Of a DNA stretch of 64,000 nt, positions 63,240-64,000 are shown piece by piece. Origin of the DNA: Nothophaeocryptopus gaeumannii (Eukaryota > Ascomycota > Dothideomycetes > Mycosphaerellales > Mycosphaerellaceae); the NCBI GenBank assembly GCA_031771865.1, contig JASISA010000010.1:1364001-1428000 (forward strand), written 5' to 3'. How positions within the stretch are numbered: position 1 is the first letter of the stretch; every line of letters begins with the position of its first letter. The position numbers were made by a program, and so were the translations under genes. Under the pieces are notes generated by a model, which did not search any database, was not told the DNA's origin, and was given only the letters and a program-made list of their open reading frames with translations.

Positions 63240-64000
63240 TCACATGAGAGCGGCCATGGCCACCACACCCATCAGGGCCAAGCCGACGGCAGGGCCAGCG
63301 ATAGCCGCGGCGCCGGTGGCGGTCGGGTTGGCGGGCTTTGCCCAAGTCTTGTAAGCGGGCGCGGTGCTGGTGGTCTCTCCGCGGGTGCTAGCCGAAGTGT
63401 GTCGGAAGGCCGTTCCGGAGGCAGGGAGCGTCGTGGTGGGCTTGAGAGGCACCACCGGGGTGGTGGAGTTTCCATACGCGCGCCAGGTGGTGGTGTGTCG
63501 GGAGCTCGACTCCGAGGCAGGGTAGGTGACCTGCGGCTTGAGAGGCGTCGAGGTGGAGACGGCATACTTCGGCGACGTCTTGCTGGTGGTCTCTCCGTGG
63601 GTGCTAGCCGAATCTGTGTGTCTGAAGCTCGTCTCCGAGGCAGGGTATGTCGCAGTAGGCTTGAGAGGCGTCGTCGAGGTGGAGACGGCATACTTCGGCG
63701 CCGCCTTGCTGCTGGAGACGGGGTACTTCGGTGCCGGCTGGGTTGGCGTCGTGGTCCAGTGCGTGCAGCTCTCTGTCACGACTGGTGGTGGTGAACAGTC
63801 CGAGACGGTCTTCGTGACTGTGATAGTCTGGGCGTATGGGTGAGACGAGGAGGAGTGGTGGTAGCCTGTGGCCTGACGCTCGGCGACTGGTGCTGAGAGA
63901 GGTCAGTACACCTGAGAGCTGCGTACCAGGTTAGGGAGGCTTACCGGCGTTCTATGCCTGCTCGCCAGCAACGCACTTCGAACAGTCGACGGCGGTAGCA
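63240..64000 (-). CDS. Repeat-rich GPI-anchor-like cell-surface protein (5' end outside window)
   Basis: The 3' exon is 63240-63892, preceded by a 52-nt intron (63893-63944, gtaagc...ctcag) and an upstream exon 63945-64000 running off the edge. The upstream exon reads ATAVDCSKCVAGEQA, a Cys-containing ectodomain fragment, then TAG (63952-63954) and NA in the only phase-compatible frame, so a further splice or a nonsense mutation lies there. The last exon is Thr/Ser/Pro-rich with about three imperfect repeats of PKYAVSTSTPLKP...YPASE..RHT, and ends with a hydrophobic tail (AAIAGPAVGLALMGVVAMAA) after small residues, as in GPI-anchored wall proteins. Role probably structural or adhesive. Confidence 0.65.

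Overview
This window is nuclear DNA from a filamentous ascomycete (Pezizomycotina, most likely a Dothideomycete; that rank is an inference). Evidence: monocistronic genes on both strands; GT-AG introns of about 40-150 nt, often with a CTAAC/CTAAT-like branch point near the acceptor; fungal families such as POM152, LDB17, TIP20, UBP2, a Zn2Cys6 regulator, a KGG-repeat stress protein and an RNA-dependent RNA polymerase. No tRNA, rRNA, CRISPR array or intact transposon was recognised.

Layout. 0-2.3 kb: NOP56 (cut by the left edge) divergent from the complex I subunit GRIM-19. 3.3-13.3 kb: an unknown nuclear-type protein, a short-chain dehydrogenase relic, an NTF2-like protein, a broken ankyrin-repeat gene, a regulator carrying both C2H2 and Zn2Cys6 zinc modules, a cupin, and a doubtful small gene. 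13.8-25.3 kb, an accessory-metabolism stretch: a degenerate membrane-tailed aldehyde dehydrogenase homologue, a CocE/X-Pro-type hydrolase, a LigB/DODA-like dioxygenase, a SulP sulfate transporter with STAS domain, a secreted bicupin oxalate decarboxylase, and a DUF1275 membrane protein. 25.5-27.2 kb: a repeat-rich secreted Ser/Thr/Pro protein, followed by a 2 kb gene-poor stretch. 29.2-45.9 kb: LDB17 (actin patches), a UBP2-type deubiquitinase, an F-box-like gene with an apparent frameshift, the KGG-repeat protein, TIP20 (ER fusion) and the RNA-dependent RNA polymerase. 46.1-55.4 kb: five consecutive minus-strand genes for low-complexity, probably nuclear proteins; three end in the same unrecognised C-terminal module. 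56.4-64 kb: a short-chain dehydrogenase divergent from the nucleoporin POM152, a gene-poor stretch, and a repeat-rich GPI-anchor-like protein running off the right edge.

How they work together: most genes are independent housekeeping genes. The 13.8-25.3 kb block lacks a polyketide, peptide or terpene synthase, so it is not a recognisable secondary-metabolite cluster. The best candidate for something undescribed is the tandem family at 46.1-53.1 kb. The catalytically emptied ALDH and the zinc-finger regulator with a 13-nt microexon come next. Splice sites were placed by eye from reading frame, splice consensus and family continuity; no alignment or transcript data were available.
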